Source: Atriophallophorus winterbourni (Eukaryota; Platyhelminthes; Trematoda; Plagiorchiida; Microphallidae). From it: a stretch of DNA of 64,000 nucleotides. How positions within the stretch are numbered: position 1 is the first letter of the stretch; every line of letters begins with the position of its first letter. The position numbers and the translations under genes were made by a program. The DNA is taken from contig JACCGJ010013804.1 of the NCBI GenBank assembly GCA_013407085.1, forward strand, positions 1 through 64,000, read 5' to 3'. The notes beneath the pieces are model-generated. The model did not search any database. It was not told the origin of the DNA and saw only the letters and a list, made by a program, of their open reading frames with translations. Positions 1 to 13,024 of this stretch are shown piece by piece.

Positions 1-83
1 ATCCCGTCAGCGTTCAGTGACTTACTGACAAAATTTCTGAATTTTTAAGACGGTTTCGCATCTACTACTGTTAACATGATGTT

Positions 84-2770
84 AAACACCACATCTGGAC
101 CCGTGGTCCTCCAGGTGTTTAACAGGACCCCGTCGTTTTGGCTCCGAACAAGTTCGATGTCGCAAAGCGTGAGTTTGAACACATGCTTGAACTTAGAAAC
201 ATTTGGCCATCGAAATCGCCCTGGTAAAGCCCCCTTTACATGGTTGAGAAGAATAAAGCTGACGCCTGGCGTCAATGTGGAGATTACCGTGCTCTTAACA
301 AATTAACTGTTCCCTATCGTTACCCCATCTCCCACATACACGACTTCGCACTTTCTTTGCATGGAAAGACTGTGTTTTCCAAACTGGACCGGGTGTGTGC
401 CTACCACCAGATACCTGTCACCGAAAAAGATATCCCGAAAACAGCCATCACTACACCTTTTGGACTTTATGAATGTCTTAAAATGCCATTTGGTTTACGC
501 AACGCTGCTCAAACCCTCCAGAGATTCATCGACCAAGTTTTCCAAGGATTATCTTTCGTTCACATATATATTGATGACATCCTCATTGCTAGTTCGTCTC
601 AAATGGATAATGCAGTACATCTGCTTTCGGTATTTTAGCGTCTTTTCCAGTTTGGCGTGGTGGTAAACCCGGATAAATACGTGTTTGGTGTCACTGCTTT
701 AGAAATTTTAGAACATTATGTCTATCAAAACGGCATTCGCCACTTGCTCGATAAATTCTTGTCCATTAACGACTATCCATGCCCCAATTCTCTTCGACAG
801 TTACGTCGATTTCTTGTTTCAGTCAATTACTACCGAAGATTCATTCCCAATTGTGCTGACATATCTCAGCCAATGACTGATTTGTTACGCGGAAATAAGC
901 GACAATTTAAAATGGACGCTGATGCTGTCGAATCGTTTCAAAGACTGAAGACCGCATTGAATGCAGCAACTTCATTATCCTACATGTCTAGGAATCCTCA
1001 TGCTTCACTTTTGCTTGCCACTGATGCATTCCAAGCAGCAGTCGGTGCTGTCCTCCAGCAAAGTATTGACGGTGTTGTCAAACCGCTTGCATTCTTTTCC
1101 CACCCTCTCAAACCCGCCCAGACACGTTGCAGCACATTTGGCCGTGAATTGTTAGGTATATATTTTGCTGTTCGCCATTTTCGCCATTTGCTCGAAGGCC
1201 GCAATTTCACCGTTCGGACTGATCACAAGCCCCTGACGTTTGCTCTGTCTGCTACAGCTGATAGATATTCACCCCGTGAGATACGTCAACTTGACAATAT
1301 TTCGCAATTTACAAGTGATATAGGTTACCTGTCTGCTTCATCGAACATAGTTGCAGATGCATTTTCTCGCATGCAACTCACCGCAATCAACCGATCGAAT
1401 TTTGATCTCAAGCATTTAGCAGAGGCTCAGCAACATGACAGTGACTCACAGCAATATCAATCTACCTCATCCCTTAGAGTTCAAACTGTCCCTATCCCTA
1501 ATTCGAGTTTGACTTTATTATGTGATTTTTTCACCGACCATCCCCGTCCTTTAGTACCAAAGTTACTGAGGAAGTCCATTTTTAAACACGTCTATTCGCT
1601 TTCCCATCCCGGTATTCGTGCTACTAGTAAGTTGATCACCGATCGCTTTGTTTGGCCAAAAATGCACGCAGATATTCAAAATTGGACAAATGCCTGTATC
1701 CAGTGTCAATGCAGCAAAGTGCAATGTCATACTCTCAGTGCCCCAGAATCTTTCCCTCCACCGAGTCAACGATTTCAGCATGTTTATCTCGACATTGTCG
1801 GTCCACTGGCTATATCTAATGGTTTCACATACATTTTCACTTGTGTCCTCTGTTTCAGCCGCTGGCCGATAGCCATCCCGATTACCGATATCACTGCAGA
1901 AACCGTAGCAAAAACGTTTTTGCAAACTGAATCAGCAATTATGGTTCCCATCAACTATTACGACGGATCGTGGATCCCAGTTTCAATCCAACCTTTTCCG
2001 TGAGTTGACGATTGTTCTAGGTGCTAATCATATAAAAACAACAGCTTACCATCCTTGCGATAACGGACGTGTTGTACGGTTCCATCTACAGTTAAAAGCC
2101 ACAATGATGTCACATAGTAATACGAAAAATTGGGCAGAGAACCTGCAATTGATCCTTTTCGGTATACCTGCTACTGTCAAAGAAGATTTCGGTTGTTCCG
2201 CGCAGAATTAGTTTACGGCACTCCACTCCGCCTCCCTGGTGAATTGATCGCACCTCATGACGTAGCAGCAGACATAACTGATCCCAATTACGTCAATCGC
2301 TTACGATCCTTCACGCGTCAATTGCGTGTCACCCCCACTCGCCCATACAATCGTAACGCTTACTTGCCAAGTGATTCAGAGTTATGTGCTTTTGTCGTTT
2401 TTCGAACAGATCACACGCGCAAAGCCCTGCAGCTCCCATACACTAGACCCTTTAAAGTCATTAGCTGCTTTGCCAAATACTTCGTCATCAAGAAAAATGG
2501 TGCTCAAGATACGGTTACTATTGACCGCTGAAAGCAGCTTTTATCGAACCAGTGTGCGACGAAACACCGCCCTCAAATGTTTACACCCGAAGTGTTGACA
2601 GTTTACCTTTAACATCGCCCACTCCTATTTTCCTCAGTGTGCCTCAATCAACCCAATCGACCCTCTCTCTCTTCTCTCTTCCATCTTCTGACCCACCCTC
2701 CCCAGTTAAAAAAACTCGATCAGGTCGGAGAGTCAGGTGGCCTGCAAATCTTGCAGACTACGCGGATTAA
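84..2770 (+). pseudogene. CsRn1-like Ty3/gypsy pol, degenerate
   Basis: This is the reverse transcriptase, RNase H and integrase of an LTR retrotransposon; Gag, protease and the 5' LTR lie left of the window. RT is read from about 84, with the active-site YIDD near 568-580. The same frame continues from 240 to 2003 through one in-frame TAG at 636-638. RNase H shows the TDHKPL motif near 1219. The integrase HHCC zinc module lies near 1580-1720, followed by the first catalytic Asp (LDIVGP, about 1792) and the second in DRGSQF (about 1962), where the frame shifts by one. The third catalytic residue should be Glu in a NGxVERF context but reads VVR near 2070, so the integrase is dead. The C-terminal tail (2552-2770) ends in a basic TRSGRRVR stretch typical of CsRn1/Kabuki-group elements. 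Clade assignment is from motif memory. Confidence 0.85.
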
Positions 2771-2810
2771 CTTTTCGTTTCAAGCGTTTCACTCTCTTCT
2801 AACGCTCTAG

Positions 2811-2960
2811 GGAGGGAGTATTATGGTGTTTTCATCATTGTATATTTTATTACATTAATCCTACATATTTTGTCATTTGTTTTGTAATAATGATACATGT
2901 AAATATGTACACAATTTGAATATATTATTCACGCTGCTCACGTGTTTTGCTTTGAGACAA
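2811..2960 (+). mobile_element. polypurine tract and start of putative 3' LTR
   Basis: A purine run (gggagggag, 2811-2819) directly follows the end of the dead pol and is the expected plus-strand primer. The AT-rich sequence after it is where the 3' LTR should start. No second LTR copy is in the window, so neither LTR edge can be fixed; the right boundary given is nominal. Confidence 0.5.
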
Positions 2961-3084
2961 ATCTATCGTCTGATTGTTTCGGATCTGTATGCCGTGATAC
3001 GTTGAGAAGTGTGTTCCGATTTGTTAAGTACAATAATGAAAAGGCGTACTCTGTTAGTGGTGAAATCTCCGCTGGATCAACCGC

Positions 3085-4260
3085 TATACCTGCTCTGTAA
3101 ACTCCCTGAACTTCGTGGTTGACACGCTGCTCAACACTTCGACGTGATAGCTGTGACTGAGACATGGTTATCATCTTCCGTTGCAGACGACGAAATTTCA
3201 CTTCCTGCTATGATTGTTATTCGGAAAGGTCGTCCTACCAAGTGTGGTGGAGTTCTTTTGTACCATTTTTCCTCACTCCACTCTGAACCACCATTTCACA
3301 TTCGTCTGCAAACCATAGATTCTCTGTGGTGCCTCTTGTAGCTCAGAAACAGTGACTATGCTATACTGTCTGTTATCTACCACCCACCAAATGCTCGACC
3401 ATGTTGCTGATGTCAACCTATTGCACTCCTTGCGCTTCACCTTATCAATGCAACACAGTCACGTCTTGTTGATGGGAGATTTTAATGCACCCAGTTTGAC
3501 TGTTAAACCCGCTCGTGCTACTTTTGCATTTGAACTGAATAAACAGATAGGAATTCGCCCTTTTACAATAACGTGACTGAACCGACAAGTTTTCTTGTAA
3601 CTGACTAGGCTTCTCTACTGAACCTCTTACTGACGAACGAAGAGTTGATGATTGAGGAAATCTCGAGTGAACCTCCGTTAGGCAAAAGCGACCATAAAGT
3701 TTTGACTTTTGACTAACTACCTCCAACAAAATGACGATCATTCACGGATTACGCCACTATCTATGACGTTGTTGCCACCAATAGTTTCGGCTTCATGTTA
3801 GACGACCATCTGGACTCAACTTAACAAAATGTTCTTACCAAGTGGCACAAGATCATTGAACTTTATTCAGTCCAAGACCCGTCCTGCGAAAAACCGCCGG
3901 CACGTTCATTGGGAGAAAAACTATTAAACGTATGTGCCGCCGAAATGCCACGTGGATTATGTTTAAACTGCCAAATGATTGGGAGTGTAATAGAAAATTA
4001 CGAAATAATTGACGGGACTGGTGCGCCGGGAAACATTTGATAATCAAACTAAACTTGCGGGTCAATTCCTAGAAAACAAGAATCTTTTGTATAAAATTTA
4101 TCAACAATAAATGAAGGTGCAAACTGGTATCCCCTCACATACCACCAGTATAGGTTCCACGACGGCACCAAAGGATGCGGTAAATGATTTGTGATCACAT
4201 TACATGAAAATTTTCCAAAACACATCTCTAATTTATTATTCATAAATTTATTCATAGATA
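3085..4260 (+). pseudogene. CR1/Jockey-like LINE, endonuclease and linker fragment
   Basis: This is a relic of a non-LTR retrotransposon. An apurinic-type endonuclease is recognised from IAVTETWL near 3144-3167 (Glu of the active site), a GGVLLY strand near 3250, and the MGDFN motif near 3473-3486. The PLGKSDHKV block (about 3670-3700) holds the catalytic SDH. The linker between endonuclease and RT continues to about 4260 and can be aligned by eye with the linker of the minus-strand LINE at 5721-6101, so both belong to one family. Many stops and frameshifts are present; RT is absent. Confidence 0.8.
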
Positions 4261-4299
4261 ATAGGCAGGTAAAAAGCTATGCTTTACAAGACCCACAAT

Positions 4300-7124
4300 A
4301 ATGTACATCGAATCGGAAGGAAAAAAATCAAAATTTTGTTAGATTATCGTCAAACGTAAAAAACATACTTGTCCATGTGGATATCTAGTGATTTCTTTCA
4401 AACGTCAATGGTTCCAGATTGTACTACATGAGTAGGTAAACTGTTCGACAATTGCACATTGCGAACGGAAAATGGATATTTACGGCAGTTCAAACTGCTA
4501 TGCTGTTGGTAAAGTTTCGATTGGTGACCTCGATGATGTGTGTTATGTGAAAGATGAAACAAACGACTGCAAGGGTGATTTGTTTGATTAAGCACTGTCC
4601 AAATGAATATTAGTGCTCCTCGTTTGCGTCTGCATTGAGCCGAATGCAAATTCAATATTTTAAGTCTCATTTCGTACGAATATTTAGATAGTCCAAGGAC
4701 GAGTTTTGTCGCTCTGCGCTGTGGGGTTTCCAATAGCTGAATATCTTATTTCAACAAACGATCCCATGCCGGTATAGCACATTCAACATAAGGACGGATG
4801 TACGTTGATATCAATTTGCAGACAAGAAGAAGAATTACTTTATTCGCGTTTACAAATTTTTCTTCGAAGGAGACCCAAGTTGTTTTCAGCTTTGCAGGCA
4901 GCCAGTCGACATTGCATTGAGTTTTCTAAGTCTGATTGGATAATCACACCTAAATCTTTTTCGGAAGAGGCGGGCTTATTAACAGTGCGACCTAGATAAA
5001 CTTCTTTGCTCAACTTGCTGTTGAGAAACAATAGTCTGCATTTCGAAGGATTCAGGGGCATTTCATTGTCTATGGACCAAGTGTGAATCACATCGAGATC
5101 CCGTTGCAGGTTTTGTGTGTCGTCAGTGGTGTTTATCTTGCGTCAAAGCTTTGCGTCATCAGCGAAAATAAGCACCGACGACTGCAATACAGTAGGCAAG
5201 TCGTTTATATATATTAAAAACAAAAGCGGTCCGAGGACTGATCCTTGTTGGACACCACGGGCAACTTTAATCAACTTGAATAGTTCGTTTTTGACTCTAA
5301 CATACATCTCACGAGATATCAACCATTCTTTAATCCATTCATGGAGTTTACCCTGTACTTCGTAGGTGAGTAGTTTCGACGAAAGTATTTCGTGATTCAC
5401 ACGATCGAAGGCTTTTGAGAAATCGATATAAATAACGTACACGGAGTTGCCGGCATCCAGTAGCTCAGACCAAGATTCTTTTGCTAATAGCAAGTTTGTC
5501 AGGCAGGATAGATTTTTCCCGAATATATGCTGTGCCTCGGAGATTAAATTATCAATCTCAAAGTGATTCCGCAATGCATCAGCGGACTCCATTACTTTTG
5601 ATAGCACTGGTAATAACGACATCGGGCGATAATTTAATGGATTATTTCCCTCGCCACCCTTGTTGATGGGACTAATCAGAGCAGTTTTCAAAGTTTCTGG
5701 TGCAAAGCTCTGCTCGAACATCATCGTGAATACGTCTGATATCGGTATTGATAAATTCGGAAGATAGATTGTACTGTTCTCTTCATCGTCATTAATTTTG
5801 TTCGAAAGACGTTGGGGGGAAATTCCACCCCGTGAAGAATTGGTAAGCTGCAGCTGTCAGAGTTTAAAGGCTGTCCATGGATCGACACTTGTGAGATAAC
5901 TGATGCGAATTGTTGCCGGAAAACGTTAGCACAATCTTTAAATGACGTCACTATTTCAATACCAGAGGCCAGTGGCGGCATTCCCATTTTAACATTCCGG
6001 AGGTCGTTGACGTGTATATACAATGCTTTGGGATTTATACTAAGTTTTTTGACTAAACTGGTTTGGTAATCTTTTCTGTTTTTTTCAAATGAGAGAGACA
6101 CACTTATTTCGCAATCAGGTGTAGTAACACCAAGTTATCCCAGACGGATCGTCTAAGTATTTGGACCAGGCATTGTCACGCTTACACATCCATTTCCGAG
6201 TACTGCTTCTGAGAGGATTTTTTGGACGCTGTTTGCTGGATATTATTTTCACCTTCGATGATAAATCAATGATAATACGGAGTTGGCTGTAAAACGTTTC
6301 CAAGATTTCCTTAGCTGATTTGAGTTTAAGGAAATCCCATCGATTTGCAGTAGTAAGAGCTCGAAGTAAGAAATAGTTCACAGTTGTATACGTTCTTTGA
6401 TTATTTCCTGCTGGTTCGTATTGATAAAAATAATCAAATGTCATGACAACATGATCACTCAATCCGAGTGGAGCTGCATAGAAAACAGATTCTATCATGA
6501 GTTCTTCGTTTGTAAGTATGAGGTCCAGGGTAGATGGGGTTTGTTCAGATCGAAATCGCGTTAGTCGTAGTACATGGTTGTGAAAAAGAGTGCAAGTCAT
6601 TATTTCTTGATAAAAGCTTTTGAATGAATCGTCACCCGTAATGTGTGTTGCAAGTGTCGGTAATTATTAAAATCACAGAGGATTAGAGAATGCGAATAAG
6701 TGAGATTCAATGCAAAATGTATTGCATTAGAAAGAACAGTGTCAGCGGCAGATGACGAAGAAGGGGGGCGATAAATGAATGCTAAGAGGCACTTATGTTT
6801 ATCATGTAAGTCAAAAGAGCAAAACAATGTATCTGAGACATCTAACTCAGGGGAGAGAAGTATAGTGCAGTTGATGTTTTCATGTAAATAGAGGAGGACA
6901 CCGCCACCTTTTGTTGCTCGATCTTTTCTGTAAATCATTATATGAGGGATTTTGAGTTCAGAGTCGTGTATAGGATTACACAACCAAGATTCTGCCACTG
7001 CAATCAAATCCCAAGACGCCACGGTCACACGTGAATATAGTTCAGTGAACTTGCACAGAAAGCCCTGGGCGTTGGTGTAACGGCATGATAGAGATTTGAT
7101 TTTTGTTGCAGATGAAGAGCTCAT
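4300..7124 (-). pseudogene. CR1-like LINE ORF2: endonuclease and reverse transcriptase
   Basis: This is the minus-strand ORF2 of a nearly full-length LINE. Endonuclease (7124-6115): AVAESWL near the start, GGGVLLY, IYRPP, a CDFN version of GDFN, and LGLSDHVV with the catalytic SDH. A linker follows (6101-5721). RT (5724-5143) has the NYRPMSLLPVLSKV block, YIDFSKAFDRVNH (motif A), QGSVLGPLLF, and an intact FADD active site near 5155. The thumb and C-terminal domain (5091-4840 and 4733-4398) include the NPSKC and QRRATKLV blocks. The frame is broken at several points (for example 7124/6600, 6101/5724, 5143/5091). It sits in inverted orientation right beside the plus-strand copy at 3085-4260. 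Confidence 0.88.
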
Positions 7125-7141
7125 AGTAGTGAATTCGCTGA

Positions 7142-8476
7142 CTAAGAATTGGTCGGCTGCTCCACATGTTTTGTCTCAGGTGCATTTGATTGACTTAGTA
7201 GCGAAGTCATTTCAGGAAAAATAGTGTTCGTGCGTTTTATGTCGTATACAGCCCGAATGCGAATTTCAGGAGGTGCAAATTTTCGGCATTGATACCACGC
7301 CTCGAGTACTCTATCCTTCATCTCATCTGTGTGGAATGATATTTTGAGAGGAGGAGGCTGATGCGTTTCTTTTTTCGGTATAAGACGCATAACATGAGTC
7401 GTTATTATACCCTTTAAACTCTCTTAAAATCTCTTGTAAAAATCTCCATTCACTGCAATCGTGTTGCAGACGTTTGCTGGATTCTACTTCGTTCGAAATG
7501 GGTACACCATGAACTATAACAGCTCAGCGATTTATAGCCTCTTTTGCTAGTTCCGGATTATTACGAAGAATTTGACGTTGTTCCCACGGAACGTCCGGAA
7601 ATATTCGCACAGCCGATTTGTTTACAACTAAGAGGGATGAGGCGAGCAACATATTTACTACATCTTGGACGGACATGAGCACTACACGCAGTAAACTGGG
7701 CGTGTTCGCACGAGGTGAGTTCGGGGTTCTAAACAATCGCGTCAGCGACGCAGATGAGGCAGTGATGTCGAAGCTTCTGTAAAGGTCATTCCATTGTTTT
7801 CTGTCATCTGCTTCGCGTTGCTTTAGCGATGGCGAAGTTGATTCAATGAGATTACTACAAATTACCGTTAGATCTTCAATGTTTGTCTTTTGGGGGTTTT
7901 TTGTGTTCAAACTCTTCGGTCTAATATTGTTCGCAGACTCATCGGTCGTACCGTGCTGTTTGAAGGACTTTGGTCGATTTCTGGAGAAATCAGCGTTTCC
8001 GTAGTAGTTAGCGCTTCCCTATAAGACTTGCGGTTAATGTGGCTAGGGACTGCGTTTAGAACTGGTTCCATCGCTTTCTGACACGCAAATGTTTGTAAAG
8101 ACTCTAACGTGTTTTCAAGCAGTTTAATGCTCGCCTCTACAGCGAACGTGCATCTTTCCATAATTGAATCAGAGTTTTCGGCTCTTAATAAATCACTAGT
8201 TACATTCAATCTGCATGGATTACGTATATAGCAGATGCCTGGTAATTTTTCATTATTAATTAGGGTCACAGATTCGGCTGATAAATACTTTTCACAGTTC
8301 GTATGAATAGCAATTGAACACAAGTAACATTTACCTTGACGCGATCTGGGACTTACCAATTTTTGACAAAGTTTGCACTTTTTACAAGCCTCGTCGTCAG
8401 GTCCGTATAAGGTCACGTTGTCGGTCATCGTTACAATTTCGCGAGATCGAGTCGATACACTGGGCGAAGCGGTCAA
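7142..8476 (-). pseudogene. LINE ORF1-like region: PHD-type zinc finger plus conserved domain
   Basis: This region lies upstream (in minus-strand sense) of the endonuclease and is the same element's first protein. Residues from about 8395 to 8210 form a Cys/His cluster (CKLC, CYLC, H..C, then a further Cys pair) like a C4HC3 PHD finger. The segment at 7700-7560 carries a block of the type SLLRVVL..VQDV...LL....F.DVPWEQR. The same block recurs in the LINE at 37530-37730, and a weaker version in the one at 20277-20077, so it is a family-conserved domain, perhaps RRM-like. A third segment (7390-7142) continues toward the endonuclease. Frames are interrupted between segments. A role in RNA binding is inferred from family knowledge only. 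Confidence 0.7.
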
Positions 8477-8479
8477 TTA

Positions 8480-8930
8480 ACGATTGGTGTCTCTCGGTGG
8501 AGTGCAAGAACGAGTGGATGCGATGCAGTGCAATCCAACGGAGAGTAAAATAGCGTACACTTTCCCGTAAAGGTTTTTCTGTGAGCTTTGATCCGACAGC
8601 GTTGAAATAACTGTCAGTAAATACCAAATAGCGAGATCTTCCTAATGGTATCCGAGTTGTTGCGTTATTCTCGATTGGAAGCAATGTTGCACGCGTATGC
8701 AATGTTGGGGAGAAACTGGAAAGTTTTGATTTTCAAGAATTCACGTTTCCTCGACTTGAAAATAGTATATTCCGAGTGAGGAAGTTGAGACAAGTTCAAT
8801 GATATATGAACCGTCTAAATCCGTCAAAAGAGCGAGCAATAAGATCCAAACACAAATTTGTACGTCCACACCGTACCCCGTTCACCTGGTATTTTTTCCA
8901 TGTTTTTATCCCCATCACCTCAAAATTATT
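8480..8930. other. spacer between two LINE relics
   Basis: Probably the 5' leader of the minus-strand LINE followed by short unique sequence. I see no recognisable protein motif here. Confidence 0.35.
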
Positions 8931-8934
8931 TTAT

Positions 8935-10340
8935 CATGTTTTCTGCTAAGAATGTTTGAGAAAAAAATCATGCAACTTCGACAAAACTCCTCACCGGGTA
9001 TCGACCGTATCACACCGAATGCGTTGTGCGCAGTCGCCGACCAACTTTGCGAAACGCTCGCGGAATATTTCCAAAGATTGATCGATAACTCTGAAGTCCC
9101 AACTGGTTGGAAGGAATGTATCATCACTCCAAATTTCAAGGGTGGAAGCCGTAGTGATCCTGCAAAATACATTCCAGACACCTTTCTCCCAGTGCAATCT
9201 GGTGATGAAAGCGATTTTTGCCGATGAAATTATGGATTTTGTGAATAGTCTCTATTTTATCGCTGCAGAACAACATAGATTTCGTAGAGAGCATTCCTTT
9301 TCCTCTAATTTGCTTTTAGCCAGAGACTGTTGGACTAAAGCTGCTGATGAAGGTTAGCGTGTTGACGTCATTTTCTTGGAAGGCTCTAAGGCATTTGACC
9401 GAGTTAACCATGTGATATTGCTTAACAAGGGGCAAGCACTAGGTATTTTACCGGTATTGCTGTCCTGGGTAGCTGCTTTCCTACGTTCGCGCAACCTTCG
9501 GGTGCGTGTTAGACAAACACTTTCAGATCCATTCCTAATCCAATGTGGAGCACTTCAGGGGCCCTTTCTTCGCCCGCGTCTATTTTATATATTTATCAAC
9601 GACATTGCAGGGTACGTCGAATCACCGTTTCTCCTGTTCGCGGCTGATATCAGGATTTGGCGAGACATCAACTCACTCAGCGATACTAAGAAAGTTCAAT
9701 CCGACCTGGTATACGATCAACCGCTTACCGTTAAACATTGACAAATGCCATGCATCACGCATTCTTCTTCCTGGGGGCCGTAGCTATATTCTGGGTGGCA
9801 AGATGCTCGCTGTCATAAAGCAAGAAAAAGTTATCGGGGTGATTGTACAAAATATCTTAATCTGTTCTGCTCAGTTTAGTAGAGCTTCAACGTTGGCAAA
9901 TCGTAACGTTGGGCTTTTAAAGCGGGCATTCGGAACAATGGATCCACGTCTCTTTCTGTTTCTTCTTCAGGCGTACATCAGGCCACACTTTGAGTATGCT
10001 GTCTCCGCCTGGAACCAATAGTTGAAACATGACCATCACGCCTATAACAGCCTCAGTGTCGTTCTACAAGTTTGTCAAGGTGCTTAGCTTCGTCAGCTAA
10101 GAAGAACGTCTTAAGGTTCTATAATTGTTCTCGAGAAACTACCGTCGTATCCGAGATGATCTAATCCATGCGTATCGGATATGGACGGAAGAAAGTAACC
10201 CATGTAGGTGTATGCTGAAAATGGTCTCGTACTCAGGAAATCTTGGTCATCACCTGAGGTTGGCACATCAACACGGTAGATTGGAAACCCGCAGACACTA
10301 CTTTGCCATACGGAATCCTCTTGCGTAGAACGCATTACAT
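8935..10340 (+). pseudogene. CR1-like LINE reverse transcriptase, 5'-truncated
   Basis: This LINE copy starts close to the RT fingers (SPGIDRITP block, about 8990). The motif-A block SKAFDRVNH is at about 9385. In the catalytic palm (9630-9650) the FADD motif reads FAADI, so one of the two metal-binding aspartates is lost. RT thumb sequence continues in another frame (9716-10021), with IRDDLIHAYRI near 10150 marking the C-terminal domain. A stop and frame changes near 9230, 9357 and 9741 show it has decayed. No endonuclease is present, as expected for 5' truncation during target-primed reverse transcription. Confidence 0.82.
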
Positions 10341-10635
10341 CTTTCGGTTATTTCTGCTAATCATAAATATTTTTAAAGGACGCATTGACCTCCATTTTTA
10401 TCACAACACGCAATTCTTGATAATACCCTTATCACGAATATGATCTTTGTGATACAGCACCATATCTTTCCCTCTTTCCACAGCGTTTTCTGTCCAGAAC
10501 AATAAGGAGCACGTTTCACCTCTACCACTTTGCTGAACGGCTGAAACTTATTCAGACCCAATGTGCTAACTATCCCGTGATTATTTAATTAATTTGTAGC
10601 TTTTTCCAAAAATACACTATTGACTATTGACAATT
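10340..10635. other. no recognisable content
   Basis: About 300 bases between the LINE relic and the BEL/Pao 5' LTR. I see nothing identifiable on either strand. Confidence 0.4.
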
Positions 10636-10864
10636 TGTACAAACCGGTACAGTTGAGTGGTACACGAAATTGTTACAAACTTTCAAGGTCGTCTGGTTAG
10701 TAATATTTTATTTGCCTAATTGTCAGTTGTCAGATAAGGATTTTCGATTGTTGCTGTCTATAATTCTTGTTAATAGCTCTGTAGTATATCCGAATCGTGT
10801 TTCTGAATATCTTGAACTAAGAAACGGGTGGCCTACCCGGTAACCAACGACTTTAGTCGATACA
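10636..10864 (+). repeat. BEL/Pao 5' LTR (229 bp)
   Basis: It begins TGTACAAACCGGTACAG and ends GTCGATACA. It matches the copy at 14604-14748 over both ends, including a shared block around CTAAGAAACGGGTGG. It is longer than the 3' copy because that one has lost an internal stretch of roughly 85 bases. The edges were chosen by the TG..CA rule. Confidence 0.7.
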
Positions 10865-11190
10865 GTTCACAAATTGCTGTATTCTAATTAAAGAAGTATA
10901 GAACTTTGAAATGCCCAATTTGGATCGCAACCTATTGGAATGAGGATCAAACTTGGAACATTGTGCCACTACACTTTTCTATTCCAATCTTGGTGACGTC
11001 ATTTGTGTTTCCGTTTTATATCTTTGCTGTTTTGCATTAATTGATAATGCATAGAAAATCAAAACTTTTGAACCCAACGGACTGGCAAGTTCAAAGTGAT
11101 GATAATGACACTATTGGTTCGCCTCAAGTAGCACTTGTATATCGTTTTCAGGTAGTCCTAGGTTAGACCCTAAACGAGAGCCGTCTATGC

Positions 11191-11391
11191 GTGAAATTGG
11201 AGCAAGATTTATTAATAGCCAAAGAAAAGATAGCTCGCTTGAGTAAATGTAGTATCAACGACGGTCAGGTGGGTGATGATCCCTTCGCTCGAACTGTTGC
11301 TCGAAAGACTGAATCGGAAGTGGTCAAAGCGCCACAGAGAGTGATCAACGATACCGCTTCATTGCCAAGCGTAAAGTTGATCTTGATTTGA
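11191..11391 (+). pseudogene. possible BEL/Pao Gag N-terminal fragment
   Basis: A 66-codon open frame rich in Lys, Glu and Leu (EQDLLIAKEKIARLS) that could form a short coiled coil. Its place after the 5' LTR suggests the start of Gag. There is no zinc knuckle and no diagnostic motif, so the call rests on context. Confidence 0.35.
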
Positions 11392-11599
11392 TGTAATCCA
11401 GTGGACTACTGGAAGTTTATCAGGTAATTTGAATGCATCAAGGCATCTGGGGTGAGATTTTCCTCCTGAATTTTCCCACTAATTCTATGCAAGATTAGGT
11501 AGTTCACCATTTTTAGCGTTGTCTGGTAAGTGAGTAAATGCTAGAGTTCTGTTTTTTTATAATAAAAAACTCTTCTTTAGCTGACCTTACACCGTACGG

Positions 11600-13024
11600 G
11601 TGAAGAGAAATTTATTTTATTTTTCCAGCATCATTCTTAACGAGGTGCTTCCTAAACACACACCGATAATCCAATGGCGTCGCGATCGTCGAGGATATTC
11701 TAATCACAATAAGAAAAAACGCTTTGGCAGTTGTGGTTGCTTCTTTGCAGCTTTCCACCGAAAGAAATTCTGGATGCTCGATTGGCTCGTTTGCCACTTA
11801 CAGTCCTGTGCAACTAAAATGAACTGAAATGAAGTTTGATCCTAGTTCCAATAGGTTGGCGATCCAAATTGACCTGGTATCCGAACTTATTCAGCTGATT
11901 TCACCTCAGAAGGTGCTACAGAAATGTCTCGATTAGAATATTGGTTAAACGGCCCCGACTTTCTAAGAAAAACCATCGATATGTGGCCTAAAGTTGCTAA
12001 TCCACAGCGCACTGAGCAAGCTGATTTTAAGCGTGGCAATTGTAAAATAACTTCAATTGTGCAGCACGAGGAATAGACATCATTCTTCGTCGATTTTCTA
12101 GTTGGAATAGGCTTTTACGCTTAATTGCGTGGCTGGTTCATTTCAAACTTTACATTGTTATTATGTTTAATCATCAGTCCGATAAATCCATATTGGTAAG
12201 TAAACTTAGATTTGATGAATTCCAAAATGCCGAATCAGAAATTATTCGATCGACGCAGCGAAATGCCTTTGGGGACAACGTGCTAAGTAATCCCTGCAAA
12301 TCCAATTTGTCATAATTGAAATTACGACCTTTCTTTGATTAGGGTATTTTAAAAGTTGGTGGTAGACTGCAGCATTCCGATCTTGTAGATGAAAGCATTC
12401 ATCCCGTGATTTTTCCAAAGAAGCACAATGTTACTGAACTATTGATTCATTTGCTTGAAGGACATTCACGGTCAGCGCATACTGTTAGCATCCTGAGCAG
12501 GAAATTTTGGCCGATGAGTAGACTGTCATCCGCAAAGCGAGCACTTGAAAAATGCTTAATATGCAAAAGATTAAACGCCAACTGACGGCTGATCTTCCTT
12601 TAGTACGTGTAGCCACAGGCTCTTACACGGTTGCTAAAGTGGGTTTAGACTATTTGGGACCGTTTGAAGTTAAGCGAGGTCGATATGTGGAAAAAAACGT
12701 TATGGATGTTCGTTTACTTGCTTACAGTCACGCGCTGTTCATATATAAGTAGCCCATTATATGGATACGGATTCCTTTTTGATGGCGCTCTTTCGCTTCG
12801 TTGGTCGTCGAGGTAATCTCCGAGTCTTTTATTCAGATAACGGATCCAACTTCATCGGTACTGAATGAGTGCTGCGTATGTGGTTGAAAGAATTGCAAAG
12901 TGACAGCTTATCGGATAGGCTAGCTTCACATAACATTACATGGTGTTTTGACCCTCCATACTCTAGTTATCGAGAAAGTGTTTTGGAACGACTGATGAAA
13001 TCAATTCGTCGTGCTTTGAATGCC
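11600..13024 (+). pseudogene. BEL/Pao pol: C-terminal pol and integrase, first part
   Basis: Degenerate coding sequence in shifting frames. Near 11950-11990 is the NGPDFLRK..DMWP block that follows RNase H in BEL/Pao polyproteins. At 12350-12570 the integrase N-terminal module reads VGGRLQHSDL, then a His-His and Cys-Cys zinc motif ending in CLICKR. Catalytic residues are seen in GLDYLGPF (Asp codon 12648-12650), YSDNGSNF (Asp codon 12836-12838) and VLERL (Glu codon 12986-12988). All three are kept, although stops and frameshifts (for example near 12750) make the gene non-functional. The frame is cut at 13024 by the nested RTE and resumes at 13810. Confidence 0.85.
13016..13024 (+). repeat. 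target-site duplication, left copy
   Basis: TTGAATGCC immediately left of the nested RTE. The identical 9 bases are at 13801-13809. In the host integrase frame the duplicated codons read L-N-A, and the integrase reading continues correctly only if one copy and the RTE are ignored. Confidence 0.9.
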